Notes: generated by a model not told the origin, from the letters alone. Positions 8,110 to 16,789 are shown, numbered from the stretch's first letter. The stretch: 64,000 bases of DNA from Yonghaparkia sp. Root332 (GCF_001425665.1 NZ_LMCX01000002.1:248001-312000), one strand, 5' to 3'. A program made the numbers and translations.

Positions 8110-8502
8110 TCAGCCCCAGCCGAGTCGGTGCAGCTCGTCGTCGTCGATCCCGTAGAAGTGCGCGATCTCGTGCACGAGCGTGATGTGGATCTGCTCCTTG
8201 AGCTCCTCCAGGTCGCCCGCGGCGATCGCGAGCAGCGGCTCGCGGAAGAGCACGATGCGATCGGGGAGCTCGCCGAAGCCGTACTGCCCGCGGTCGGTGA
8301 GCGCGACGCCCTGATACTCGCCGAGGAGATCGAGCGAGCCGTCCTCCGGGCGGTCCTCGACCACGAAGACGAGGTTCTCGAGGCCGTCGACCATGTCGTC
8401 CGGGAGGTCGTCGAGCTCGCCGACGACGAGGGCCTCGAAGGTCTCGGCGTCGAGGTCGAGCGGGGGGCGGTCGAGCGGCGGGCGGTCGTCGTCGTCGGTC
8501 AC
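8110..8502 (-). CDS. metallopeptidase family protein (HExxH, minimal zincin)
   Basis: 130 residues from GTG at 8502, overlapping the previous stop as GTGA. The zinc site HEIAHFYGIDDDELHRLGWG closes the protein: HExxH followed by a downstream Asp/Glu. This is the short actinobacterial and alphaproteobacterial acidic metallopeptidase family (DUF1025-type). The N-terminus is Asp/Pro-rich with a repeat (DRPPLDRPPLD). It follows DUF2017 and clpS genes in one minus-strand operon, a common actinobacterial order. Its substrate is unknown. A longer frame starting at 8556 would intrude into the DUF2017 gene and is rejected. Confidence 0.85.
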   Translation of the reverse strand: MTDDDDRPPLDRPPLDLDAETFEALVVGELDDLPDDMVDGLENLVFVVEDRPEDGSLDLLGEYQGVALTDRGQYGFGELPDRIVLFREPLLAIAAGDLEELKEQIHITLVHEIAHFYGIDDDELHRLGWG

Positions 8503-8990
8503 GCGCCGCGCTCCTCGGCGAGGTCGAGCACGCGCACGAGGTCGTCCTGCATCCACGCGAGCCAGTCGTAGAGGTCGCTCATGCCCTCGCGGTCGTCACC
8601 GACCTCCATGCGCTCGGCGAGCACGAGGCGCAGGTCGCCGATCGCCCGCATCCAATCGATCGCGCCGGCCTCATCGAGGCGGATGCGCGTCGTCTGAGAC
8701 GCGGCCGCCGCGTCGGCGAGGTCGGCCGCGAACCGCGAGGCGAACGCGCCCTTGCGCTCGGCGAGGGCGCGACGGCTGAGTCGGCGCCACTCTGCGGCGG
8801 CCTCCTCGTCGTCGCGGTAGGCGTCGGGCAGCAGTCGGGCTACCGCCGGGTCGGCGTCGGACAGCGCTTCGTCGTCGGCGGCCTCGCCGAGGAGGGACGA
8901 CAGCTGCGCGGCGAGCGAGGCGAGGATCCGCGCCTCCTCCGGTTCGAGCGCGGCCTCGACGCCGCCGTCGACGACTACGAAGCCCCTCAT
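8499..8990 (-). CDS. DUF2017 family protein
   Basis: 163 residues from the ATG at 8990, which overlaps the clpS stop (ATGA). Helical, acidic, with the conserved WRRLSRRAL and LYDWLAWMQDDLV segments typical of the actinobacterial DUF2017 family, found next to clpS. No catalytic motif is visible. The tight overlap on both sides argues for translational coupling with ClpS and the metallopeptidase and hints at a shared role in protein turnover, which is an inference. Confidence 0.85.
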   Translation of the reverse strand: MRGFVVVDGGVEAALEPEEARILASLAAQLSSLLGEAADDEALSDADPAVARLLPDAYRDDEEAAAEWRRLSRRALAERKGAFASRFAADLADAAAASQTTRIRLDEAGAIDWMRAIGDLRLVLAERMEVGDDREGMSDLYDWLAWMQDDLVRVLDLAEERGA

Positions 8991-9295
8991 CGCGGTGCCC
9001 GCTCGAGCGTCGCCCAGAGCCCGTACTCGTGCATGGCCTCGACGTGCCGCTCCATCGCCTCGCGATTGCCCTCGGCGACGACGGCGCGGCCCTCGGTGTG
9101 CACCTGCATCATCCGCTGCTCGGCGGTGGGGGCATCCATGCCGAAATGGCGGCGGAAGACCCACGCGACGTAGCTCATGAGGTTGACGGGGTCGTTCCAG
9201 ACGATCGTGATCCACGGCACCTCGCTCGCGTGGAGCTCGCGCCGCTCGACGTCGACGGATTCGTCGACGAGCGGGACGGCGGGGAGGGCGACCAT
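8987..9295 (-). CDS. clpS: ATP-dependent Clp protease adaptor ClpS
   Basis: 102 residues from ATG 9295. Contains the ClpS core VPWITIVWNDPVNLMSYV, the MMQVHTEG loop with the residues that grip N-degrons, and the ERHVEAMHEYGLWATLER end. ClpS delivers N-end-rule substrates to ClpAP/ClpCP. A GAGAAT box (9302-9307) 6 bases before the ATG suggests leaderless transcription. It is the first gene of the ClpS-DUF2017-metallopeptidase run. Confidence 0.95.
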   Translation of the reverse strand: MVALPAVPLVDESVDVERRELHASEVPWITIVWNDPVNLMSYVAWVFRRHFGMDAPTAEQRMMQVHTEGRAVVAEGNREAMERHVEAMHEYGLWATLERAPR

Positions 9296-9347
9296 GCAGC
9301 CATTCTCCCGCACCGCCCGGACAGGCGTCGCCGCGCGGATGCTCCGC

Positions 9348-9818
9348 TCAGGCCTCGGCGAGGATCTGCTCGCGAGCCCGCGTGTACTCCTCATCGGAGA
9401 CCAGGCCCTCGTCGCGCGCCACGGCGAGCGCGCGCAGCCGGGAGGCGACATCGGTCGCCGGAGGCGCGTCGGTCTCGTCCGACTCGAGGGTGCCGGATGC
9501 GCCGCGTCGGTCGACCGCGTCCTTCACCGCGGCGCTCGCGACGAACGCGGTCGCCGCGTTCTCGTCGGTCACCGCGAGGAAGGTGCCGGTGGCGCCGAGA
9601 CCGAGCCTCTGCGAGGCCTGGTGCGCGATGACCATGCGGTAGATGCCGAATGCGATCGCGGCGACGAAGGCGAGAGAGAAGAGCACGCCGAACAGACCGG
9701 CCGCGCCGGAGACCGCGACGACTCCCGGTTCGACCGGGAAGCCGGGCATGCCGGGGTCGGGGAACCCTCCATCGCCGCCCGGGTCGAAGCCGGGGTCGAA
9801 CGAGCGCCAGAGCATCAT
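9348..9818 (-). CDS. membrane protein with C-terminal SHOCT domain
   Basis: 156 residues from the ATG at 9818. A Gly/Pro/Asp-rich N-terminus (FDPGFDPGGDGGFPDPG), one membrane helix (about 40-62), a polar middle and a C-terminal SHOCT domain (LRALAVARDEGLVSDEEYTRAREQIL split here as LRALA then DEGLVSDEEY). SHOCT domains are short oligomerisation modules. The GTG 9 bases further upstream overlaps a TAGAGT -10 box (9826-9831), so the ATG 7 bases after that box is the better start. Function unknown. Confidence 0.8.
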   Translation of the reverse strand: MMLWRSFDPGFDPGGDGGFPDPGMPGFPVEPGVVAVSGAAGLFGVLFSLAFVAAIAFGIYRMVIAHQASQRLGLGATGTFLAVTDENAATAFVASAAVKDAVDRRGASGTLESDETDAPPATDVASRLRALAVARDEGLVSDEEYTRAREQILAEA

Positions 9819-9860
9819 GAGCGTCACTCTAGACCTGGCCGAAGGCCGATAGCGAGAAGG

Positions 9861-10802
9861 TCAGGCCGACTTCTTCCGAGGCGCGGCCTTCTTCTTCGGT
9901 GGAGCCTTGGTCGAGCTCTTCGCCGAGCTCTTCGCCCCGCTCGTGGACGAGCCCCTCCCAGCGCTCGTCGAGGGCGCCGCCGCCTTCTTCGCCGCCACGC
10001 CGTTCTTCTTCTTCGCCCGGTTCGCCTCGATGCTGCGCGTCAGCGCGTCCATGAGGCTCAGCACCTCGCCGCCGGAGTCCTCCTCGTCCGCGGTCCCGCC
10101 GAACGTCTCCTCCGTCGACAGCGCGTCGCCCTTCGCGAGCTTCGCCTCGACGAGCTTCCGCAGCTCGTCCTGGTACGCGTCGCTGAACTGCTCGGGCGCG
10201 AAGTCGGAGGCGAACGACTCGACGAGCGACCGGCTCATCTGCAGCTCCTTCGCGCCGATCCGCACCGCCGCATCCAGCGACGGGAACCGGGCCTCGCGCA
10301 CCTCGTCGTCCCACAGCAGGGTCTGCAGCATCAGCACGTCGCCGCGCACGCGCAGCGCCGCGAGACGGGTCTTCTGCCGGAGCGAGAAGAGCACGAGCGC
10401 CGTCCGATCGGCCTCCTCGAGCGTGCGCCGCAGCAGCACGTACGCCTTCGGCGACGAGCCGTCGGGCTCGAGGAAGTAGCTGCGGTCGAGCATGATCGGG
10501 TCGATCTGCTTCGTCGGCACGAACTCGACGACGTCGATCTCCTTGCTGCGCTCGCTCGGGAGCGTCGCGAGGTCGTCGTCCGTCAGCACGACCGTGCGCT
10601 CGCCGTCGTCGTAGGCCTTGTCGATGTCGCTGTAGCTCACGACCTTGCTGCACACCTCGCACCGCCGCTGGTAGCGGATGCGCCCGCCGTCGGCGTCGTG
10701 CACCTGGTGCAGCGGCAGGTCGTGGTCCTCGGTGGCGCTGTAGACCTTCACGGGCACGTTGACGAGCCCGAACGTGATCGCGCCCTTCCAGATCGATCGC
10801 AT
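9861..10802 (-). CDS. ku: Ku protein for non-homologous end joining
   Basis: 313 residues starting MRSIWKGAITFGLVNVPV, the universal bacterial Ku opening. The core beta-barrel (to about 250) is followed by a Lys/Ala/Ser-rich basic tail (AAKKAAAP, KAPPKKKAAPRKKSA) of the kind that binds DNA and recruits LigD. It is divergent from ligD with 89 bases between the start codons, containing a 20-bp palindrome. Ku homodimers ring DNA ends for repair. Confidence 0.97.
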   Translation of the reverse strand: MRSIWKGAITFGLVNVPVKVYSATEDHDLPLHQVHDADGGRIRYQRRCEVCSKVVSYSDIDKAYDDGERTVVLTDDDLATLPSERSKEIDVVEFVPTKQIDPIMLDRSYFLEPDGSSPKAYVLLRRTLEEADRTALVLFSLRQKTRLAALRVRGDVLMLQTLLWDDEVREARFPSLDAAVRIGAKELQMSRSLVESFASDFAPEQFSDAYQDELRKLVEAKLAKGDALSTEETFGGTADEEDSGGEVLSLMDALTRSIEANRAKKKNGVAAKKAAAPSTSAGRGSSTSGAKSSAKSSTKAPPKKKAAPRKKSA

Positions 10803-10836
10803 GCTCCCAGCGTGCGCGCGCCGCGAGCACATACCA

Positions 10837-10856
10837 ACCCCCTTGCGCAAAGGGGT
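10837..10856. promoter_or_regulatory. 20-bp palindrome between ku and ligD, candidate operator
   Basis: ACCCCCTTGCGCAAAGGGGT is palindromic except at one symmetric pair (ACCCC-N-TTGCGCAA-N-GGGGT). It sits near the middle of the short divergent region and would overlap promoter elements of both genes. I do not recognise the regulator. Confidence 0.55.
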
Positions 10857-10891
10857 GGCGGGCGCGGATGCCCCGCCGGAGGCTGGTCCGC

Positions 10892-13372
10892 ATGGCGAGC
10901 TCCGACACCCGCGTGACCATCGAGGGCCGCGAGCTGAGGCTCACGAGCCTCGATAAGGTCATGTACCCCGAGACCGGCACGACCAAAGCCGACGTGCTCG
11001 CGTACTACGCGGCAGTCGCGCCCGTGATGCTGCCGCACGTGCGGAACCGACCCGCGACGCGCAAGCGCTGGGTCGACGGCGTGGGCACGGCCGAGCACCC
11101 TGGTCAGGTCTTCTTCCAGAAGAATCTCGACGCCTCGACGCCGCAGTGGGTCGAGCGCGCCGAGATCCCGCACGCCGACCACGTCAACACCTACCCGCTC
11201 GTCAACGACGCCGCGACGCTCGCGTGGCTCGCGCAGATCGGGTCGCTCGAGATCCACGTGCCGCAGTGGCGCATCGGGCGGGCCGGGAAGCCCAAGCGCC
11301 CCGACCGGCTCGTGCTCGATCTCGACCCGGGGCCCGGCGTCGGCCTGCTCGAGTGCGCCGAGGTCGCGCGGCTCGCGCGCAGCATCCTGAAGAACATCGG
11401 GCTCGACCCGCTGCCTGTGACGAGCGGGAGCAAGGGCATCCACCTCTACAGCGCGCTCGACGGCACGCAGACCTCCGACGAGATCTCGAGCGTCGCGCAC
11501 GAGCTCGCGCGAGCTCTCGAGGCCGACCACCCCGACCTCATCGTGAGCGACATGAAGAAGTCGAAGCGCGAGGGGCGCGTGCTCGTCGACTGGAGCCAGA
11601 ACAGCGCCGCGAAGACGACCGTCGCGCCGTACTCGCTGCGCGGCCGCTCGCGGCCGATGGTCGCGGCACCGCGCACGTGGCGCGAGCTGTCGTCGCCGAC
11701 CCTCGCGCACCTCGACCACCAGGAGGTCGTGCGGCGCGTGCAGACGCGCGGCGACCTGCTCGCGCCGCTCGAGGAGGCGTACACCGACGACGACGAGGAG
11801 GACGACCGCCTCGCGACGTATCGTTCGATGCGGGATGCCCGGCGCACGCCCGAGCCCGTGCCCGAGTCGGTGCCGCCCCTGACTGACGGCCGTCGCTTCG
11901 TCATCCAGGAGCACCACGCCCGGCGCCTGCACTTCGACGTGCGGCTCGAGCGCGACGGCGTGCTCGTCAGCTGGGCCGTGCCGAAGGGCGTGCCCGACGA
12001 CCCGGCCGTGAACCGCCTTGCCGTGCCGACCGAGGACCACCCGATCGAGTACCTCGACTTCGAGGGGACCATCCCCGCCGGTGAGTACGGCGCGGGGGAG
12101 ATGACGATCTGGGACTCCGGGACGTACGAGCTCGAGAAGTGGCGCGATGGCGAGGAGGTCATCGCGACGCTCCACGGGAAGCGCGGCTCGCACCGGTACG
12201 CCCTCATCCGCACGGGCGATCATGCGCCCGCGGGCGTCGCGGGGCCGGGCCGCGCGCAGTGGATCATGCACCTCATGGACGACGGGCGCTCGTCGACGTC
12301 CTCTCCGTCGGCCCCGGCGGCGTCCTCCCGGCTGAGCGAGCGCACCGGCCGCCGCATCCTTCGCGGCAGCGCGCGAGCCGCCCCCGCACGCGACGCCGCG
12401 GGTGCCTCCCTCGCCCCCATGCTCGCGACCGCGGGGCAGGTCTCCGACATCGCCGAGCCCGCCGCGTGGGCGTTCGAGATGAAGTGGGACGGCATCCGCG
12501 CCCTCGCCGGCCTCGACGACGGAGCTCTCGGGCTGCGCAGCCGAAACGGCGTCGACCTGACCCCCGCCTACCCCGAGCTCGCGGCGCTCGCCGATCTCGT
12601 CGAGGGCTCCGTGCGCGCCGCCGGCCCGGTCGTCCTCGACGGCGAGATCGTCGCCCTCGACGACCGCGGCCGCCCCGACTTCGGGCTCCTGCAGCGCCGC
12701 ATGGGCCTCTCGAGGCCGCGTGAGATCGCCGCGCTCGCCTCCGCCGTCCCCGTGCGGATCATGCTCTTCGACGTCCTGCTCGCCGGCGGGGCGGATGCCA
12801 CGGGGCTCGACTACGACGCCCGCCGCGAGCTGCTCGCCTCCCTCGTCACGGAGCGGGGCCCGGTGCTCGTCCCGCCCGCGTTCGACGGCGACCTCGGCGA
12901 CGCCCTGACCACGAGCCGCGAGCTCGACCTCGAAGGGGTCATGGCCAAGCGGCGCGACAGCCCGTACCGACCCGGCCGCCGGTCGAGCGCGTGGATCAAG
13001 CTCACGCACGTCCGTACGCAGTCGGTCGTCGTCGGCGGGTGGCGGCCGGGGTCCGGCCGGCGGGCCGACGGCGTCGGGTCGCTCCTCGTCGGGGTTCCCG
13101 AGGGGCGCGGCCTCGCGTACGCGGGCCGGGTCGGCTCGGGGTTCGGCGAGCGCGAGCTCGGAGGGCTGCGCGAACGCCTGCGCGCGCTCGAGACCTCGCG
13201 GTGCCCGTTCACGGGCATCCCGGAGGCGGATGCGGCCGATGCGGTGTGGCTGCGCCCGGAGCTCGTCGGCGAGGTCGCGTTCACGGAGTGGACATCCAGG
13301 GGGCGGCTTCGGCACCCCGTCTGGCGGGGCTGGCGGCCCGACCAGTCGCCCGGCGACGTTCGGCGCGAATAG
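10892..13372 (+). CDS. ligD: multifunctional DNA ligase D (polymerase-phosphoesterase-ligase)
   Basis: 826 residues from ATG 10892. Order: primase-polymerase domain (1 to about 290; catalytic LDLDPGPG with Asp143 and Asp145), 3'-phosphoesterase domain (about 330-480; EHHARRLHFDVRLERDG with His340/His341), ATP-dependent ligase (about 505-826; MKWDGIRA with adenylated Lys531, then RSRNG and DGEIVALD). This polymerase-phosphoesterase-ligase order is the mycobacterial one. It works with Ku, encoded divergently, in double-strand break joining. An in-frame ATG at 10868 would add eight residues. A strong hairpin follows the stop. Confidence 0.97.
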   Translation: MASSDTRVTIEGRELRLTSLDKVMYPETGTTKADVLAYYAAVAPVMLPHVRNRPATRKRWVDGVGTAEHPGQVFFQKNLDASTPQWVERAEIPHADHVNTYPLVNDAATLAWLAQIGSLEIHVPQWRIGRAGKPKRPDRLVLDLDPGPGVGLLECAEVARLARSILKNIGLDPLPVTSGSKGIHLYSALDGTQTSDEISSVAHELARALEADHPDLIVSDMKKSKREGRVLVDWSQNSAAKTTVAPYSLRGRSRPMVAAPRTWRELSSPTLAHLDHQEVVRRVQTRGDLLAPLEEAYTDDDEEDDRLATYRSMRDARRTPEPVPESVPPLTDGRRFVIQEHHARRLHFDVRLERDGVLVSWAVPKGVPDDPAVNRLAVPTEDHPIEYLDFEGTIPAGEYGAGEMTIWDSGTYELEKWRDGEEVIATLHGKRGSHRYALIRTGDHAPAGVAGPGRAQWIMHLMDDGRSSTSSPSAPAASSRLSERTGRRILRGSARAAPARDAAGASLAPMLATAGQVSDIAEPAAWAFEMKWDGIRALAGLDDGALGLRSRNGVDLTPAYPELAALADLVEGSVRAAGPVVLDGEIVALDDRGRPDFGLLQRRMGLSRPREIAALASAVPVRIMLFDVLLAGGADATGLDYDARRELLASLVTERGPVLVPPAFDGDLGDALTTSRELDLEGVMAKRRDSPYRPGRRSSAWIKLTHVRTQSVVVGGWRPGSGRRADGVGSLLVGVPEGRGLAYAGRVGSGFGERELGGLRERLRALETSRCPFTGIPEADAADAVWLRPELVGEVAFTEWTSRGRLRHPVWRGWRPDQSPGDVRRE

Positions 13373-13374
13373 AC

Positions 13375-13408
13375 GAGGCCCCGGTCCGCACTGCGGAACC
13401 GGGGCCTC
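13375..13408. terminator. bidirectional hairpin terminator between ligD and tRNA-His
   Basis: Arms GAGGCCCCGGT (13375-13385) and ACCGGGGCCTC (13398-13408) pair perfectly over 11 bp; the 12-base loop can pair further (CCGCA/TGCGG). It starts 2 bases after the ligD stop and lies just downstream of the minus-strand tRNA, so it can serve both. Confidence 0.75.
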
Positions 13409-13412
13409 GAGC

Positions 13413-13489
13413 TGGGGTGAGTAACGGGACTTGAACCCGCGGCCCCCTGGACCACAACCAGGTGCTCTACCGACTGAGCTATACCCACC
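13413..13489 (-). tRNA. tRNA-His (GTG anticodon)
   Basis: Minus-strand cloverleaf with acceptor GTGGGTA/TACTCAC (one G-U), D arm GCTC-AGTCGGTA-GAGC, anticodon arm CCTGG-TTGTGGT-CCAGG with GTG, T arm CGGGTTCAAGTCCCG and encoded CCA at 13413-13415. The extra G at position -1 (13489), opposite C73, is the histidine identity pair. Confidence 0.97.
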
Positions 13490-13575
13490 AGGCGTCGACG
13501 CCGAGGCGCGACCGGTCAATGCTAATACAGGCGGGGCCCTGCGCGCGCCATGCGGACGAGCGCAGCGGCGGGTGA

Positions 13576-14199
13576 TCAGCCCAGGCGCGGCGCCCACCGC
13601 TCGGTGACGCTCGCGGCGACCGCCTGGGCCTCCTCGCTCGTGGGGCCGGGCTCGGCGGTGAACCCGATGCGCCGGTAGTACTCGAGCTCGCGGATCGACT
13701 CCAGGATGTCGGCGAGCGCGCGGTGGCCGCCGTTCTTCGCCGGAGCGTTGAAGTACACGCGCGGGAACCAGCGGCGCACGAGCTCCTTGATGCTCGAGAC
13801 GTCGACCGAGCGGTAGTGCAGGTGCGCGTCGACGCGGGGCATGTCGCGGGCGAGGAACGCGCGGTCGGTGCCGATGGTGTTGCCGGCGAGCGGCGCCTGC
13901 CCGGCCGTCGGCACGTGCTCGGCGATGTAGGCGAGCACGGCCGCCTCCGCCTCCTCGAGGCTCACGCCGTGCTCGAGCTCGGCCAGCAGGCCCGACGACT
14001 CGTGCATCTGCCGCACGAAGTCGCCCATGCCGACCAGCGCGGTCTCCGACGGCCTGATGACGACGGCGAAGCCCGGATGCACGGGCTCCAGCTCGTAGTC
14101 GGTGATGACGACGGCGACCTCGACGAGCTCGTCCTTCGACAGATCGAGACCCGTCATCTCGCAGTCGATCCAGACGAGTCGGTCAGTCGCAGCGCTCAC
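13576..14199 (-). CDS. orn: oligoribonuclease
   Basis: 207 residues with the DEDDh exonuclease motifs: VWIDCEMTGLD (first Asp-x-Glu), a central NTIGTDRAFLARDMP, and GGHRALADILESI with the catalytic His and last Asp. Orn degrades 2-5-mer RNAs, including pGpG. Start is GTG at 14199, with a TAGACT -10 box (14206-14211) 6 bases upstream, so the transcript is likely leaderless. Length is normal. Confidence 0.96.
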   Translation of the reverse strand: MSAATDRLVWIDCEMTGLDLSKDELVEVAVVITDYELEPVHPGFAVVIRPSETALVGMGDFVRQMHESSGLLAELEHGVSLEEAEAAVLAYIAEHVPTAGQAPLAGNTIGTDRAFLARDMPRVDAHLHYRSVDVSSIKELVRRWFPRVYFNAPAKNGGHRALADILESIRELEYYRRIGFTAEPGPTSEEAQAVAASVTERWAPRLG

Positions 14200-14242
14200 C
14201 CCCGGAGTCTAGCCGTCAGCTCCGACGGCCTACGCTGGGCGG

Positions 14243-14506
14243 GTGCTGCTCGAGCTCTACACCTCCGCCTTCTGCGACCCCTGCCACCGTGCCCGCGAGG
14301 TCGTCGCCGAGGCGCAGCGGCTCGTGCCCGCGCTCGTCGTGGAGGAGCGGGATGTCGCGGCCCACGCCGAGCGCGCCGAGGAGCTCGGCATCACGAGCAC
14401 GCCGACCACGGTCATCCGCCGCGCGGACGGCACCGAGGTCGTGCGCGCCGCCGGCGTGCCGACGCTCCCGCGGCTGCTGACGGCGCTCGCGCAGGCCGCG
14501 GACTGA
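14243..14506 (+). CDS. thioredoxin/glutaredoxin-like protein
   Basis: 87 residues: LLELYTSAFCDPCHRAREVV gives a CxxC redox motif (Cys-Asp-Pro-Cys) at the first helix, ITSTPTTVI the cis-Pro loop, and AAGVPTLPRLL the last helix. It is a minimal thioredoxin fold. GTG start is preceded by TACGCT (14231-14236) with a 6-base gap, the leaderless pattern. It diverges from orn; partner reductase unknown. Confidence 0.85.
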   Translation: MLLELYTSAFCDPCHRAREVVAEAQRLVPALVVEERDVAAHAERAEELGITSTPTTVIRRADGTEVVRAAGVPTLPRLLTALAQAAD

Positions 14507-14522
14507 CCTCTCGCGGCCCGCG

Positions 14523-16517
14523 TCAGCCGACGTGGACCCGGGGCCTGCGAGCGGGGTCGGATTCGATCTCCCGGAGGATCTCCCGGACCACGGGGGCGGT
14601 GTCGCCGCGGCCGAGCACGAGGTACTCCAGCAGGTGGCGCAGCGGGTTCCCCTCCGACCAGTCGAAGTAGATGCGCGGGGTGACGCCCGTCCCGTCGCGG
14701 AGCGCGAGGAGGATCGCGGCGATCGCGTTGGGCACGGCCGGGCTCTGCGCGCGGAGGATCCGATGCCCGTCCACCTGCACGCCCCGCACGATCAGCTGAT
14801 CGCCGAACTCCGAGGGGTCGACGATCTCGATCACGAGGAAGAGCACGTCCGCCGAGCTCGGCAGCGCGCCGTGCTCGAGCTGGTCGGAGATCTTCTCCCG
14901 GTAGTCGTCGCCCACGTCGCTGCGGCGCCTCTTGGCGATGATCGTCAGCCTGCCGTCGGAGGAGATGGACTCGTCGACGTACGCGCGCGCGCGCGCGTCG
15001 AAGGCGACCGCGTCGGCGCGCAGCTCGGTCGTCCGCGTCACGCGGGAGACGAGGGAGACGACGATGATCCCGCCGATGAAGAACGCGGAGATCACGATGC
15101 CGTCGGGCTTCTCGACGATGTTGTCGACGAGGGCGAAGGACATGATGGCGGTGAGCGCGCCGAACCCGATCGACGGCCACTTCTGACGCTGACGGACGGC
15201 GGAGACCGTGACCGCGAACGCGCCGGAGACCATCATCGCGAGGATCCCGGTCGCGTAGGCGCCGGCCTGCGCGTCCACGTCCGCGCCGAACCCGATCGTC
15301 AGCGCGATGCTGATCAGCGTGTAGATGATCACGACGGGCCGGACGGCGCGGCTCCACTCCGGAGCCATGCCGTAGGCGGGCAGGTAGCGCGGCACGATGT
15401 TGATCAGGCCCGCCATCGCCGAGGCGCCCGCGAACCAGAGGATCACGATGCTCGAGATGTCGTAGACCGTCCCGAAGCCCTCGCCGAGCAGGTCGTGGGC
15501 GAGGTAGGCGAGAGCGCGGCCGTTCGCCTCGCCGCCCGCCTGGAACTCCTCGGCGGGGATCAGGAGGGTCGTGACGATGCTCGAGGTGATGAGGTAGGCG
15601 CTCATGATGACGGCCGCGGCCGTGAGCAGCTTGCGGGTGTTGCGGATCCTCGCCCGACGACGGTGATCGGCGTTCGCGCCCTCGGCGGAGACGAGCGGCA
15701 TCATGCTCACACCCGTCTCGAACCCCGACAGCCCGAGGACGAGGAGAGGGAAGGCGAGCAGCGCGGGCAGGGCCACGTCGCTCCAGCCGTCGGAGATCGC
15801 CAGCGACGCCGCCCAGAGCTCCCCGAAGCGGGGCTCGAGGACGACCTGCTGCAGACCCGCTGCGATGACGACGGCGTTGACGAGCAGGAACACGGCCACG
15901 ACGGGGATGGCCACGATCACGGCCTCGCGGAACCCCAGGAGGAACACTCCGCCGAGGATCAGCAGCAGCACGATCGTGATCGGCACGGCGGCGCCGCGCC
16001 ACGCCTCGGGGACGGCCGGGTTCTCCAGGAGGTGCACCGTCGCATCCGCCGACGAGAGCGTGATGGTGATGATCCAGGAGGTCGCGACGAACCCCAGCAG
16101 CGCGAGCACGAAGAACTTGCCGCGCCAGAAGGGGAGCAGCTTCTCGAGCATCGCGACGGAGCCCTGCCCGTTCGGGCTCTCCTCCGCGACCCGGCGGTAC
16201 ATGGGGAGCATGCCCAGGAGGGTCAGCAGCACGATCAGCAGGGTCGCGAGCGGCGAGAGCGCGCCGGCCGCGAGCGCCGCGATGCCGGGGAGGTAGGAGA
16301 GCGTGGAGAAGTAGTCCACCCCCGTCAGGCACATGACCTTCCACCACGAGTGCGTCTCGCTCGTCGACGTCGGCGCCTCCGGGCCGGGGGGCTGCACCGT
16401 GTCGTGCAGCAGCCATCGGCCGAGCGGCGTCGCGGGTGCCGCGCGGCGGTCGGCCGTGGGGACGGAGGCGGGGAGCGGGGGGTGCTGCGGGTGCTGCGGG
16501 TGCTGCGGGTGCGACAC
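14523..16517 (-). CDS. APC family amino-acid/polyamine-type permease with soluble C-terminal domain
   Basis: About 664 residues. An N-terminal cytosolic region with a His-Pro-Gln repeat is followed by about 12 membrane helices (from LTGVDYFSTLSYLPGIAALA, the APC first-helix GVDY motif, to FIGGIIVVSLVSRV) and a soluble C-terminal domain of about 170 residues (ADVLFLVIEIVDPSEFGD; RIYFDWSEGNPLRHLLEYL). The GTG at 16517 is preferred because GGAG stands 4 bases upstream; a GTG at 16550 adds 11 residues but lacks a ribosome binding site. Substrate is unknown; potassium uptake has been shown for some related APC proteins. Confidence 0.82.
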   Translation of the reverse strand: MSHPQHPQHPQHPPLPASVPTADRRAAPATPLGRWLLHDTVQPPGPEAPTSTSETHSWWKVMCLTGVDYFSTLSYLPGIAALAAGALSPLATLLIVLLTLLGMLPMYRRVAEESPNGQGSVAMLEKLLPFWRGKFFVLALLGFVATSWIITITLSSADATVHLLENPAVPEAWRGAAVPITIVLLLILGGVFLLGFREAVIVAIPVVAVFLLVNAVVIAAGLQQVVLEPRFGELWAASLAISDGWSDVALPALLAFPLLVLGLSGFETGVSMMPLVSAEGANADHRRRARIRNTRKLLTAAAVIMSAYLITSSIVTTLLIPAEEFQAGGEANGRALAYLAHDLLGEGFGTVYDISSIVILWFAGASAMAGLINIVPRYLPAYGMAPEWSRAVRPVVIIYTLISIALTIGFGADVDAQAGAYATGILAMMVSGAFAVTVSAVRQRQKWPSIGFGALTAIMSFALVDNIVEKPDGIVISAFFIGGIIVVSLVSRVTRTTELRADAVAFDARARAYVDESISSDGRLTIIAKRRRSDVGDDYREKISDQLEHGALPSSADVLFLVIEIVDPSEFGDQLIVRGVQVDGHRILRAQSPAVPNAIAAILLALRDGTGVTPRIYFDWSEGNPLRHLLEYLVLGRGDTAPVVREILREIESDPARRPRVHVG
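16480..16512. repeat. 9-bp tandem repeat (GGGTGCTGC) in the permease N-terminus
   Basis: Three full copies of GGGTGCTGC (16480-16506) plus a partial fourth. On the coding strand they encode repeated His-Pro-Gln. Each unit is a multiple of three, so copy-number change keeps the frame. Confidence 0.8.
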
Positions 16518-16604
16518 GGTTCTCCGAACGGACGAGAGGAGCGACAGCACATCATGCCACTTCGGCGCCGGTGATGGGCGCCTCCGATAGCCTGGAGGCC
16601 ATCA

Positions 16605-16677
16605 GCCCTCGTAGCTCAATGGATAGAGCATCGGCCTTCTAATCCGGTGGTTGCAGGTTCGAGTCCTGCCGGGGGCG
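16605..16677 (+). tRNA. tRNA-Arg (TCT anticodon)
   Basis: Cloverleaf with acceptor GCCCTCG/CGGGGGC (one G-U), D arm, anticodon arm CGGCC-TTCTAA-T with TCT, and T arm GCAGGTTCGAGTCCTGC. Discriminator G73 at 16677; no encoded CCA. Confidence 0.95.
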
Positions 16678-16696
16678 CGTCGTATTGTTCGCTACC

Positions 16697-16722
16697 GAAC
16701 GGCCGCCGTTCCTCCGTAGACT
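16697..16722 (+). promoter_or_regulatory. candidate promoter and operator of the PLP decarboxylase
   Basis: A GAACGG-CCG-CCGTTC inverted repeat (16697-16711) sits just before a TAGACT -10 box (16717-16722). The -35 is poor, so regulation by a factor binding the repeat is possible but unproven. Confidence 0.35.
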
Positions 16723-16789
16723 CGAGGGCACCGTCCGGGCAGGCCCACCAGGCCGAGCCGGGAACCCATCCACACGAAGGAGTGCGGTC

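Noticed and set aside
12811-13488. Open frame that reads through the tRNA-His gene
   Set aside because: It translates the tRNA and ligD antisense; the peptide AQSVEHLVVVQGAAGSSPV is a well-known artefact of translated tRNA genes.
14978-15000. GC dinucleotide run inside the permease gene
   Set aside because: It encodes an Ala/Arg stretch in the soluble domain and is short; ordinary low complexity at this GC content.
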